Below, in pieces: positions 57,801-64,000 of a DNA stretch of 64,000 nucleotides (position 1 is its first letter; every line of letters starts with the position of its first letter). A program made the translations under genes and the position numbers. The stretch is from contig JACRNB010000007.1 of assembly GCA_016219425.1 (NCBI GenBank), positions 124,001 to 188,000 of the forward strand, read 5' to 3'. A model generated the notes under the pieces. That model was not told where the DNA came from and made no database searches. It saw only the letters and a list, made by a program, of their open reading frames with translations. The DNA comes from Betaproteobacteria bacterium (GTDB taxonomy: Bacteria > Pseudomonadota > Gammaproteobacteria > Burkholderiales > Thiobacillaceae).

Positions 57801-58028
57801 GTTTTGCTGGAGCGCCGAAAAATCCCCGATCACCACCACATCGCTCAACACCGCAGGCAGCGTGCGCAATTCAACGGCGAGCTGCTCCTCCATGTTGGAC
57901 GCCGCATCGCGCACGTCGCCCCGGGCCGAGATGTAGAGCATGGCGGCGCCGGCCACCAGCAAGGCAAAGGTCGCCGTGACCAGCAGGCGCACGACGAACG
58001 GGAACCGGTCCCAGTACTGGATCAACAT
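54882..58028 (-). CDS. sensor protein with HAMP, PAS domains, GGDEF and EAL
   Basis: 1048 residues. Two N-terminal hydrophobic helices flank a periplasmic region (about 30-160), then HAMP (LRPLRSLDEGSRALAEGRFD), three PAS/PAC regions, a GGDEF domain with LGGDEFVVLLPEL (intact active site) near residue 670, and an EAL domain with GAEALLRWQHPLRG, DDFGTGYSSLSYLKRLP, LKIDRGFV. It probably both makes and breaks cyclic di-GMP. It starts 12 bases after a PhnD-like gene, so the periplasmic protein may be its ligand sensor. Confidence 0.93.
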   Translation of the reverse strand: MLIQYWDRFPFVVRLLVTATFALLVAGAAMLYISARGDVRDAASNMEEQLAVELRTLPAVLSDVVVIGDFSALQQNLDKQVKRRSVQHVVFRDNANAVIESRDVSPPSLTPEWFLKWSDLKPLTGRSDILVGGRNYGHFEITLTPQYAVQRAWARLLKHLLILTLAVGVDFLGIWLVLRLGLRPLRSLDEGSRALAEGRFDQRIPMIGGPELRHTIAAFNHMADQVEETVQALAASESRVIAILQSIGDGLIATDTAMNITYINPVAEALTGWMQSEALGRGVAAVLRIEHALTRQPVEIPVSRVLETGNVVGLANHTVLVARDGRRYHIADSAAPIRNAHGELVGVVMVFRDVSESYRLRMALEDSQARLGLALKGADLGLWDWNVQTGDVVYDKRWAGMLGYRLEEIEPVFASFEGLAHPEDLHLAKWALSEHMQSLSRQFEAELRMRAKNGEWRWVLTRGRVTERDAQGQALRVTGTHLDITERKRAEEALQLAAIAFETTEAIFITDTRGVILRVNHAFTAITGFTPEEVTGRSPGEVLHSGHQDAPFYAAMWQELRVEGRWEGEIWNRRKNGEVYPEWLSIKSARSPQGKVTHYVANFLDITEQKQAQAEIERLAYFDALTGLPNRRLLLDRVRHELAAARRAQHSGALLFIDLDHFKHINDARGHAVGDQVLQQVARRLEQNLRAVDTVARLGGDEFVVLLPELADTLNAAATVARSVADKLREALGEIYPVQGGEHYLGVSMGVTLFPADEEQNCEELLRHADTAMYRAKESGRNAVRFFEPQMQEAVENRLLLERELHEARIREEFRLHLQPQMDAAGRIVGAEALLRWQHPLRGLVAPATFIPLAEETGLIVEIGAWVLNEGARLLKSFEEQGKDIRLSVNVSPRQFREADFVWRVRDTLLRTGADPHRLTLEITEGMLLADVGEAIARMSELELLGLHFSIDDFGTGYSSLSYLKRLPLAELKIDRGFVTGLPRDEDDAVLVGTILAIARQLRLQTVAEGVETQAQLDYLRASGCDLFQGYHLGRPMPVEEFTRLLTL

Positions 58029-58040
58029 ACGGATCCTTTC

Positions 58041-58898
58041 TTATTCGATGTCTTTCACCAGGGTATGGCGATAAAAGTCGATGTAGTTTTGGTAGTCCTT
58101 GGGGACCGACAACTGAAACCCGAAAGGCGGGGATTGCTTGATGATGGCGGCGCTGCTCGCCAGCACTTTTGTGCCTTCGGCATCCTCCGGCATGCTGGCG
58201 AAGGCCTGGCGCACCCGATCCGCCACCCTGGCGGGAACGCGGGGATGGGCCGAAATGGGGAGGTTGTGATAGGCGGGAGATTCCCACAGCACCCGATAGC
58301 GCAGCCCTTCGCGGGCGGCAAAGGCGCGCATCACCTGGCTGTTGACCCCGGCGGCCACCACGCGCCGGGCCTTGAGCTGGCCCATGATGCCTTCCTGATT
58401 CCCCCCGAACACCGGCGTTACGCGCACCGAATCCCGCAGCAGATGGTCCATGGGCACGGCGTACCCCACAAAGGCGGCACGGGAAGGGAAGCCGACCTCG
58501 CGCCCCTCCAGGTCGGTCAGCTTGTTCACGCCCGAATCGTCCAGGGTGACGAGCTGGCCCCGTATGGGCTCGCCCTTGGGGCGCAGGATGACGCGATAGC
58601 CCTGGCGCGAGGTGTCCGGCAGAAAGATGGTGTTGGAATAGACGAAGTCGTAATCGCCGCGCGCGATGGCGTCGTTGGATTCGGGCGCGGTGCGCGTGAT
58701 CTTGAGCAGCAGCGTGACGCCGGTGCGGCGCTCGACGTATTCCAGGATGGGGTTCCAGTGTTCCGCAGTCAGCACCGGGCTGCGCTGGGACAGGACGCCG
58801 AAGCTGAAGGTCTCGGCCTGGACGACGCCTGGTATCAGCATGGCCAGAACCAGGGTCGCGCCCCGAAGGAAAGCCGCGACAGAAAGCGGTGTGGTCAT
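58041..58898 (-). CDS. PhnD-type periplasmic substrate-binding protein
   Basis: 285 residues with signal peptide (MTTPLSVAAFLRGATLVLAM, cleavage near VQAETF). The fold follows phosphate/phosphonate binding proteins: FGVLSQRSPVLTAEHWNPIL, GDYDFVYSNTIFLPDT, LEGREVGFPSRAAFVGYAVP and HPRVPARVADRVRQAFASMP. No transport permease or ATPase gene is nearby. The genetic link to the GGDEF/EAL protein suggests signalling rather than uptake. Confidence 0.8.
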   Translation of the reverse strand: MTTPLSVAAFLRGATLVLAMLIPGVVQAETFSFGVLSQRSPVLTAEHWNPILEYVERRTGVTLLLKITRTAPESNDAIARGDYDFVYSNTIFLPDTSRQGYRVILRPKGEPIRGQLVTLDDSGVNKLTDLEGREVGFPSRAAFVGYAVPMDHLLRDSVRVTPVFGGNQEGIMGQLKARRVVAAGVNSQVMRAFAAREGLRYRVLWESPAYHNLPISAHPRVPARVADRVRQAFASMPEDAEGTKVLASSAAIIKQSPPFGFQLSVPKDYQNYIDFYRHTLVKDIE

Positions 58899-59013
58899 TG
58901 TGTGCAGCCCCTGTTTCGTGGTGATCCGGGCGCAATGGTAGCAGTGGATATTGCCTGGGCGGGGCCGCCGGAACGGTAAACTCGCCGCTCCCATGCCAAC
59001 CGGACTGTCTGAC

Positions 59014-59886
59014 ATGACCCGTTTTCTCCTGACCTTGTTTGCCCTGTTCCTCACTTTTGCCCTGCCCGCCAACGACGCCGAGGCCAAACGCTTCGGCGGC
59101 GGCAAGTCTTCCGGCATGCAGCGCAGCGCGCCGATGAAGCGCGAGGCCGCGCCGCAGCAGGCCGCCCCCTCCCCCGCCAACGCCCAGCCGGGCGTCCCGC
59201 CCCAGGCTGCGCCCAAGCGTTCCTGGATGGGCCCGCTGGCCGGTCTTGCCGCGGGTCTGGGCCTGGCCGCGCTGGCCTCGCACTTGGGCTTCGGCGAAGA
59301 AATGGCCAATTTCCTGATGATCGCCCTGCTGGCCCTGGCCGCCTTCATGCTGGTGCGCTGGCTGCTGAACCGTTCCCGCACCCCGGCGCAGGCGCCGATG
59401 CAGTACGCCGGCATGGGCGCGCAGCCCGCCCCGGTGGCGTTCGACCAGACGCCCGCGGGCGTCGGAGCCGCCGCCGCGCCGGTGGCCGCCATGACCAGCT
59501 ACCCGCCCGGCTTCGATGTCGAGGCCTTCGTGCGTCAGGCCAAGCTCAACTTCCTGCGCCTGCAGGCCGCCTACGACGCCGGCAATCTGGATGACCTGCG
59601 CGAGTTCACTGCACCCGAGATGTATGCGGAGATCAAGCTGCAACTGGATGAGCGCAAGGGGGCGGCGCAGCGCACCGAAGTCACCACGCTGAATGCCGAT
59701 GTGACGGACTGGGCCGAAGAAGGCGAGCGCCATGTGGTCAGCGTGCGGTTCCACGGCGAGATCGTGGAAGAGGCCGGCGCCCAGCCCGCCGCGTTCGACG
59801 AGGTCTGGCACCTGACCCGCCCCGCCAGCGGCAAGGGCGGCTGGACGGTGGCGGGGATTCAGCAGGCGGCGTATCGCCCGGCATAG
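59014..59886 (+). CDS. Tim44-like domain membrane protein
   Basis: 290 residues starting MTRFLLTLFALFLTFALPAN (ATG 58993 is the alternative). Signal or anchor segment, then an AKRFGGGKS-type glycine-rich stretch and an alanine/proline-rich linker, a second hydrophobic region (MANFLMIALLALAAFMLVRW), and a C-terminal Tim44 domain (FDVEAFVRQAKLNFLRLQAA, DAGNLDDLREFTAPEMYAEI, SVRFHGEIVEE). Related to inner-membrane Tim44-like proteins of betaproteobacteria. The stop TAG lies in a REP-B half site. Confidence 0.85.
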   Translation: MTRFLLTLFALFLTFALPANDAEAKRFGGGKSSGMQRSAPMKREAAPQQAAPSPANAQPGVPPQAAPKRSWMGPLAGLAAGLGLAALASHLGFGEEMANFLMIALLALAAFMLVRWLLNRSRTPAQAPMQYAGMGAQPAPVAFDQTPAGVGAAAAPVAAMTSYPPGFDVEAFVRQAKLNFLRLQAAYDAGNLDDLREFTAPEMYAEIKLQLDERKGAAQRTEVTTLNADVTDWAEEGERHVVSVRFHGEIVEEAGAQPAAFDEVWHLTRPASGKGGWTVAGIQQAAYRPA

Positions 59887-60045
59887 CCGGGCTCCTACGC
59901 GATGACGCCGCCCCGCCCATTGCGGGACGTCGAAGCGCAACGCCAGTTCCCCCTGTAGGAGCCCGGCTGCGCCGGGCGATCCACGGTTGCGCCAACGCCC
60001 GGCGGCTTATCGCCCGGCATAGCCGGGCTCCTACGCGATGACGCC
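59873..60045. repeat. REP-B copies and a partial duplicate of the mnmA 3' end
   Basis: REP-B arms occur at 59873-59899, 59953-59983 and 60008-60033. Between them, bases about 59899-59952 repeat the last codons of mnmA: GCGATGACGCCGCC and then CGCCCATTGCGGG, CGTCGAAGCGCA and CGCCAGTTCCCC, which match 60031-60048 and about 60097-60138. The internal part has been lost. Confidence 0.75.
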
Positions 60046-61152
60046 GCCGCCCAGGCAGGCGTCCCCGTCGTACAGCACCACCGACTGCCCCGGCGTCACC
60101 GCCCATTGCGGGTCGTCGAAGCGCAGCGCCAGTTCCCCTTCCGAGACCTTCTCCACCACGCATGCCGCGTCCTGCTGACGGTAGCGCGTCTTCGCCGCGA
60201 GGCGCTGCCCGGCTTGCGGCGGCGCTTCCACCCAGGATGGGTCTGTCGCCCGCACCACCGAGGTCAGCAGCAGCGGGTGTTCATGCCCCTGCACCACGAT
60301 CAGCCGGTTGGCAGCCCTGTCCTTGCCGGCCACGAACCATGGCACGCCCTCGGGCGCATCCTTGATGCCGCCGATGCCCAGGCCCTGGCGCTGGCCCAGG
60401 GTGTAGTACATGAGGCCCTGATGGCGGCCCACCACCCTGCCCTCCGGCGTCGCCATGTCGCCCGGCGCGCGCGGCAGGAAGCGTTCCAGAAATTCGCGGA
60501 ACGGGCGTTCGCCGATGAAGCAGATGCCGGTGCTGTCCTTTTTCTCCGCCACCGCCAGGCCCGCCTCCCGCGCCAGCGCCCGCACCTGCGGCTTGGGCAG
60601 GTCGCCGATGGGAAACAACGCGCGCTCGATCTGGCGCTGGTTCAGGCGATGGAGGAAGTAGCTCTGGTCCTTGTTCGGGTCCAGACCTTTGAGCAGGCGA
60701 CGATGGGGTAGGTCGCCCTCCAGGCGCGCGTAGTGGCCGGTGGCGATGTGGTCCGCACCCAGGCTGAGGGCGTGGTCGAGAAAGGCCTTGAACTTGATCT
60801 CGGCATTGCACAGCACGTCCGGGTTGGGGGTGCGCCCGGCCTGGTATTCGGCCAGGAAGTAGGCAAACACGCGCTCCTGGTATTCCTTGCTGAAGTTGAC
60901 CAGGCTGACCTCGATGTCCAGCCGCTCGGCCACGGCCAGCACGTCCTGGTAGTCCTGGGCGATGGGGCAATCCTCATCGAGGTCATCCGCCTCCCAGTTC
61001 TTCATGAACACGCCGACGACCTCATGGCCCTGGCGTTTCAGCAGCAGGGCGGCGACGGCGGAATCGACGCCGCCGGAGAGGCCGACGACGATGCGCTTTC
61101 TCCCCTCCCCCGCCGGGGGAGGGGGTGGGGGTGAGGGAGCAACGCTGGCCAT
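60031..61152 (-). CDS. mnmA: tRNA-specific 2-thiouridylase
   Basis: 373 residues from ATG 61152 (TTG 61167 is an alternative). PP-loop [20 protein letters not shown], catalytic Cys in [44 protein letters not shown] (second Cys) and [17 protein letters not shown]. The N-terminal residues ([19 protein letters not shown]) are encoded by the GC-rich inverted repeat at 61100-61215, so this tail is not part of the family. It thiolates U34 in tRNA. Confidence 0.96.
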   Translation of the reverse strand: MASVAPSPPPPPPAGEGRKRIVVGLSGGVDSAVAALLLKRQGHEVVGVFMKNWEADDLDEDCPIAQDYQDVLAVAERLDIEVSLVNFSKEYQERVFAYFLAEYQAGRTPNPDVLCNAEIKFKAFLDHALSLGADHIATGHYARLEGDLPHRRLLKGLDPNKDQSYFLHRLNQRQIERALFPIGDLPKPQVRALAREAGLAVAEKKDSTGICFIGERPFREFLERFLPRAPGDMATPEGRVVGRHQGLMYYTLGQRQGLGIGGIKDAPEGVPWFVAGKDRAANRLIVVQGHEHPLLLTSVVRATDPSWVEAPPQAGQRLAAKTRYRQQDAACVVEKVSEGELALRFDDPQWAVTPGQSVVLYDGDACLGGGVIA

Positions 61153-61215
61153 AACGCTTTCAGTCAATTACCGCTGTTCCCTCACCCCAACCCTCCCCCG
61201 GCGGGGGAGGGAGCA
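61100..61215. repeat. long GC-rich inverted repeat overlapping two gene ends
   Basis: CTCCCCTCCCCCGCCGGGGG and, on the other side, CCCTCACCCC with CCTCCCCCGGCGGGGGAGGG. The two halves are 60 bases apart. One half supplies the MnmA N-terminus, the other the last codons (PSPAGGGLG) of the Nudix gene. Confidence 0.85.
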
Positions 61216-61676
61216 AGGGCGTCGGCGAAATCCGTCAGCAGATCAAGGGGATGCGAGCGACCTGCAAGGTGGTCTTCCATGCAGCGGATCAGCAGCGGGC
61301 TGCGGTGGCGGTGTGCGGTGGCGCGGATCTCTTCCGGCGTCATCCACACCGCGCGCAGGATGCCGGTGTCCAGAGCGGCGGTGGGGTCGAAGCCGGTGAT
61401 GACGCCGCTGAAGGCAAAGCGCAGGTAGGTACGGTTGCGCCGCTTCGGGTGACGCCAGCGGTACACGCCCACCAGGGCCTCGGGCTCGAAATGGTGCGCG
61501 GTCTCTTCAAAGCATTCGCGCCGCACCGCATCGAGCAGGGATTCGCCCTCGTCCAGATGCCCGGCGGGCTGGTTGAAGAGGATGCCGTCGTCAGTCTTCT
61601 CTTCCACCAGGAGGAACTTGCCGTCCTGCTCGACGATGGCGGCGACGACGACGTGGGGTTTCCAGTTTTCGCTCAT
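61182..61676 (-). CDS. nudJ: Nudix hydrolase (NudJ-like phosphatase)
   Basis: 164 residues: VVVAAIVEQDGKFLLVEEKT, the Nudix box GHLDEGESLLDAVRRECFEE followed by TAHHFEP, and VGVYRWRHPKRRNRTYLRFA. NudJ hydrolyses HMP-pyrophosphate or nucleoside diphosphates and is often next to mnmA in proteobacteria, as here. The C-terminal ten residues come from the inverted repeat. Confidence 0.9.
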   Translation of the reverse strand: MSENWKPHVVVAAIVEQDGKFLLVEEKTDDGILFNQPAGHLDEGESLLDAVRRECFEETAHHFEPEALVGVYRWRHPKRRNRTYLRFAFSGVITGFDPTAALDTGILRAVWMTPEEIRATAHRHRSPLLIRCMEDHLAGRSHPLDLLTDFADALAPSPAGGGLG

Positions 61677-61981
61677 GGTTGGAACAGACTCTTCAAACGT
61701 GGTCGCCAGTAACCAGGCCGACGGCTTTGATGGGCGATGGCCACAATGACCAGGTCAGTGGCTTGTTTGTAATAAACCAAGCTGTAGGGATATTTCTTCA
61801 GGGGGAAGATGCGAACTCTCCCGCTACGGGGCGCTCCCAATCCGGGATGTCGGGTCAGCAGGCTTTCCGCCTCCGCTAAAACGTCATCCAAACCATCCGC
61901 CGCACAGGGATCACGCTCCAGATACCAAGCCAGAGCCTCTTCATATTCCACCTCGGCCCATAGGGTGTAGTGGAGCGTCAT
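61673..61981 (-). CDS. RelE/ParE-family toxin
   Basis: 102 residues starting MTLHYTLWAEVEYEEALAWY at the ATGA overlap with the antitoxin. RHPGLGAPRSGRVRIFPLKK, YPYSLVYYKQATDLVIVAIA and HQSRRPGYWRPR are typical of ParE/RelE proteins. Its stop overlaps the Nudix start, so it lies in a chain between rimO and mnmA. Confidence 0.85.
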   Translation of the reverse strand: MTLHYTLWAEVEYEEALAWYLERDPCAADGLDDVLAEAESLLTRHPGLGAPRSGRVRIFPLKKYPYSLVYYKQATDLVIVAIAHQSRRPGYWRPRLKSLFQP

Positions 61982-62211
61982 TTCATTCCAAGTCTGGCCT
62001 TGACCCTGGCCCGCATCTCCTGGGCTGCGACCACGGGGATTTCGCCCCGCTCGTAGGCATCTATCCGGCGCTCTGCCTCCTCGACCCAGGCGGCCTCCCA
62101 CTCCGAGGATGAAAGAGGCGCTTGCGCGTAGATGAGATCAGCCAACTCAATTTGTTCGTCGGGTGGTAAATGCTTGACCTGCTCAAAGAGATTTTGGGTT
62201 TCAGCTTGCAT
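61978..62211 (-). CDS. antitoxin of the addiction-module component family
   Basis: 77 residues: MQAETQNLFEQVKHLPPDEQ, IELADLIYAQAPLSSSEWEA, AERRIDAYERGEIPVVAAQE. This L...P...R..LAD.L....W..E...R......G pattern is typical of the addiction-module component (TIGR02574-type) antitoxins that pair with ParE/RelE toxins. It starts two bases after rimO stops. Confidence 0.85.
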   Translation of the reverse strand: MQAETQNLFEQVKHLPPDEQIELADLIYAQAPLSSSEWEAAWVEEAERRIDAYERGEIPVVAAQEMRARVKARLGMK

Positions 62212-62213
62212 GG

Positions 62214-63542
62214 CTACCTTTCGTGAGACGTCAGGGGCTTACCCCACAAATCATAGTCATCCGAGCGCGTGATCCGCACCTTCACGAAATCGCCCTGCTT
62301 CAGCCCGCGGCCCTGGGCGATGTGCACTACGCCGTCGATCTCCGGGGCGTCGGCGTAGCTGCGGGCGATGGCGCGGCTGCCCTGGACTTCGTCCACCAGC
62401 ACGGTCATCTCCTGCCCCAGGCGGGCCCTGAGTTTGGCGGCGCTGATGTCGGCCTGCACGTCCATGAAACGGGCCAGGCGGTCCTGCTGGAGGTCTGCAT
62501 CCACCGGGTCCGCCAGGGCGTTGGCGGCGGCCCCTTCCACCGGGGAATAGGCAAAGGCGCCCACGCGGTCGAGTTGGGCGTCGTCCAGGAAGTCCAGGAG
62601 ATCGTCGAAGTCGTCCTCGGTCTCGCCGGGGAAACCGACGATGAAGGTGCTGCGAATCACCAGATCCGGGCAGATGGAGCGCCATTTCTCGATGCGGCGC
62701 AGGGTATGCTCGATGTCGCCGGGGCGCTTCATGGCCTTGAGGATGCGCGGGCTGGCGTGCTGGAACGGCACGTCCAGATAGGGCAGCACCAAACCTTCGG
62801 CCATGAGCGGAATCACCTCGTCCACGCTGGGGTAGGGGTAGACGTAATGCAGGCGCACCCAGATGCCCAGCCGAGCCAGCTCGCGCACCAGTTCCAGCAT
62901 GCGCGTCTTCACCGGACGCCCATTGTGGAAGCCGGTGCGATACTTTAAGTCCACGCCGTAAGCGCTTGTATCTTGAGAGATTATTAGCAGTTCCTTCACC
63001 CCGGCGCGGGCCAGAGTTTCGGCCTCGGTGAGCACGTCGCCAATGGGGCGCGAGACTAGGTCGCCGCGCAGGCTGGGGATGATGCAGAAGGTGCAGCGGT
63101 GGTTGCAGCCCTCGGAGATCTTGAGCCAGGCGTAGTGGCGCGGCGTCAGCTTGAGGCCGCCGGGCGGGACCAGGTCGGCGAACGGGTCGTGCGGTTTGGG
63201 CAGTGCGCCGTGCACCGCGGCCATCACCTCTTCGGTGGCGTGGGGGCCGGTCACCGCGAGCACGCCGGGGTGCGCCGCCTTGACCACCGATTCGCGCGCG
63301 CCCAGGCAGCCGGTGACGATGACCTTGCCGTTCTCGCGCAAGGCGTCGCCGATGGCGTCCAGGCTCTCTTCCACCGCCGCGTCGATGAAACCGCAGGTGT
63401 TCACCACCACCACGTCGGCGTCCTGGTAGGTGGGGACGATGAGATACCCCTCGGCGCGCAGTTGCGTGAGGATGCGTTCGGAATCCACCGTGGCCTTGGG
63501 GCAGCCCAGGGAAACGAAACCGACTTTAGGGATGGAGGTCAT
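62214..63542 (-). CDS. rimO: ribosomal protein S12 methylthiotransferase
   Basis: 442 residues starting [20 protein letters not shown]. The first [4Fe-4S] cluster ligands lie in [27 protein letters not shown] and VTGCLGARE. The radical SAM motif is [20 protein letters not shown] (C-x3-C-x2-C). The TRAM domain is at the C-terminus ([38 protein letters not shown]). It methylthiolates Asp88 of S12. Confidence 0.96.
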   Translation of the reverse strand: MTSIPKVGFVSLGCPKATVDSERILTQLRAEGYLIVPTYQDADVVVVNTCGFIDAAVEESLDAIGDALRENGKVIVTGCLGARESVVKAAHPGVLAVTGPHATEEVMAAVHGALPKPHDPFADLVPPGGLKLTPRHYAWLKISEGCNHRCTFCIIPSLRGDLVSRPIGDVLTEAETLARAGVKELLIISQDTSAYGVDLKYRTGFHNGRPVKTRMLELVRELARLGIWVRLHYVYPYPSVDEVIPLMAEGLVLPYLDVPFQHASPRILKAMKRPGDIEHTLRRIEKWRSICPDLVIRSTFIVGFPGETEDDFDDLLDFLDDAQLDRVGAFAYSPVEGAAANALADPVDADLQQDRLARFMDVQADISAAKLRARLGQEMTVLVDEVQGSRAIARSYADAPEIDGVVHIAQGRGLKQGDFVKVRITRSDDYDLWGKPLTSHER

Positions 63543-63577
63543 GGAAAAGTAGCGCAGGCGCCCGCGCCAAGAAGAAA

Positions 63578-64000
63578 TCAGTTCGGAACCTTGTAGTGAT
63601 CCTGGGTGAACAGGTCCACGCCGCAATGCAGGCCTTCGATCCAGCTCAGGAACAGGCCGATGGCCTCGCCCTGAAAGTAGCGGCCATGCTGAGGCACCAG
63701 CTTGTCCACCTTCATGGTGCGCACCATGTTGGCCCAGTAGCGGCACACCTTGTTGGACACCATGTAGCGCTTGTGGAAGCCCTCCATGCGCGGCAGATGG
63801 GCCAGGAACTCGGCCTTGGTGGTGATGGGTTTCAGAATTTCGTCGTGGTGCACCAGGGAGGCGCCCATGTCACCGCTGAAAAGGATCTTCGCCTTGGTGT
63901 CGTAGAACTGGAAATTGCCCTCGGCATGCAGGAAATGAGCCGGGACGGCGACGATGATGGTGTCCCGCATGGGGATCGCCTGACCGGCGTCCGGGATGCC
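63578..64000 (-). CDS. MBL-fold metallohydrolase, C-terminal fragment (cut by window edge)
   Basis: The frame stays open to the window end: [20 protein letters not shown], then [32 protein letters not shown] and [18 protein letters not shown]. The [20 protein letters not shown] and PQHGR motifs fit the oxygen-binding di-iron MBL proteins related to flavodiiron proteins. An N-terminal part with the HxHxDH motif must lie beyond base 64000. Confidence 0.75.
   Translation of the reverse strand, partial: GIPDAGQAIPMRDTIIVAVPAHFLHAEGNFQFYDTKAKILFSGDMGASLVHHDEILKPITTKAEFLAHLPRMEGFHKRYMVSNKVCRYWANMVRTMKVDKLVPQHGRYFQGEAIGLFLSWIEGLHCGVDLFTQDHYKVPN

Noticed and set aside
55512-58979. 1155-codon open frame on the plus strand
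   Set aside because: It is antisense to the GGDEF/EAL gene, with the histidine/glycine/alanine-rich composition of a GC-rich shadow frame. The minus-strand product has complete known domains.

Overview
The window joins two very different stretches of DNA. Bases 1 to about 36.2 kb are the right-hand part of an integrated conjugative element (ICE) with plasmid-like replication and partition genes. The rest, to 64 kb, is GC-rich bacterial chromosome. Core genes (proS, folA, dapE, prmB, queA, recJ, mnmA, rimO), the gene styles and the REP-type repeats suggest a betaproteobacterium, possibly Rhodocyclales or Nitrosomonadales. This was judged by eye from protein sequence, not from a phylogeny.

ICE layout. 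Conjugation genes lie at both ends: a TraW-like fragment and a DsbC-type protein at 1-0.8 kb, and TraD, a small conserved protein and a MobH/HD-type TraI relaxase at 30.2-34.6 kb. The mix resembles SXT/R391-type elements with F-type transfer genes. Between them are a recombination module (SSB, Rad52-like annealing protein, YqaJ exonuclease), a MoxR/CobS-type AAA+ ATPase with a DUF3150 protein and a CobT-like VWA protein, and two toxin-antitoxin pairs (HigBA-like, Phd-VapC). An iteron replication origin has two DnaA boxes and a Rep_3 initiator. A six-gene operon holds a C5 methyltransferase, an AAA ATPase, three unknown proteins and an N4/N6 methyltransferase. A ParM-type partition operon includes topoisomerase III. 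A sigma-region-2/XRE fusion protein, an excisionase and a tyrosine integrase complete the element. The integrase abuts the 5' end of a low-molecular-weight protein tyrosine phosphatase gene, the likely integration target.

The most striking feature is regulatory. Eight genes of the recombination and AAA/VWA modules, on both strands, carry the same leader just before the start codon. A 5' arm of the type CTACTCCCTTTCGA is complementary to the 3' arm that contains the Shine-Dalgarno sequence, and a second small hairpin sits between the arms. The arm sequences differ between copies while pairing is kept. A matching family of intergenic terminators usually lies upstream. This looks like a cis-acting RNA that sequesters the ribosome binding site and defines a regulon. 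A second shared element, TGCAACGGT, lies upstream of ssb, the rep operon, parM and traD and also occurs twice in the origin region.

Chromosomal part. A lytic transglycosylase, ProS, a truncated haemoglobin, small haem or DUF302 proteins, a SLAC1-type channel, dihydrofolate reductase, and a TSUP exporter divergent from a sigma-54 activator are followed by dapE-prmB, an MscS-like protein, queA, an unusual HTH-ferredoxin-reductase fusion, recJ, a PhnD-like protein paired with a GGDEF/EAL protein, a Tim44-like protein, mnmA, a Nudix hydrolase, a RelE-type toxin-antitoxin pair, rimO and a truncated MBL-fold gene. Three families of inverted repeats are scattered here, and some form the ends of coding sequences.

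Several ICE genes appear frameshifted (ssb, two small genes, a restriction-enzyme remnant). This may be decay or sequencing error.
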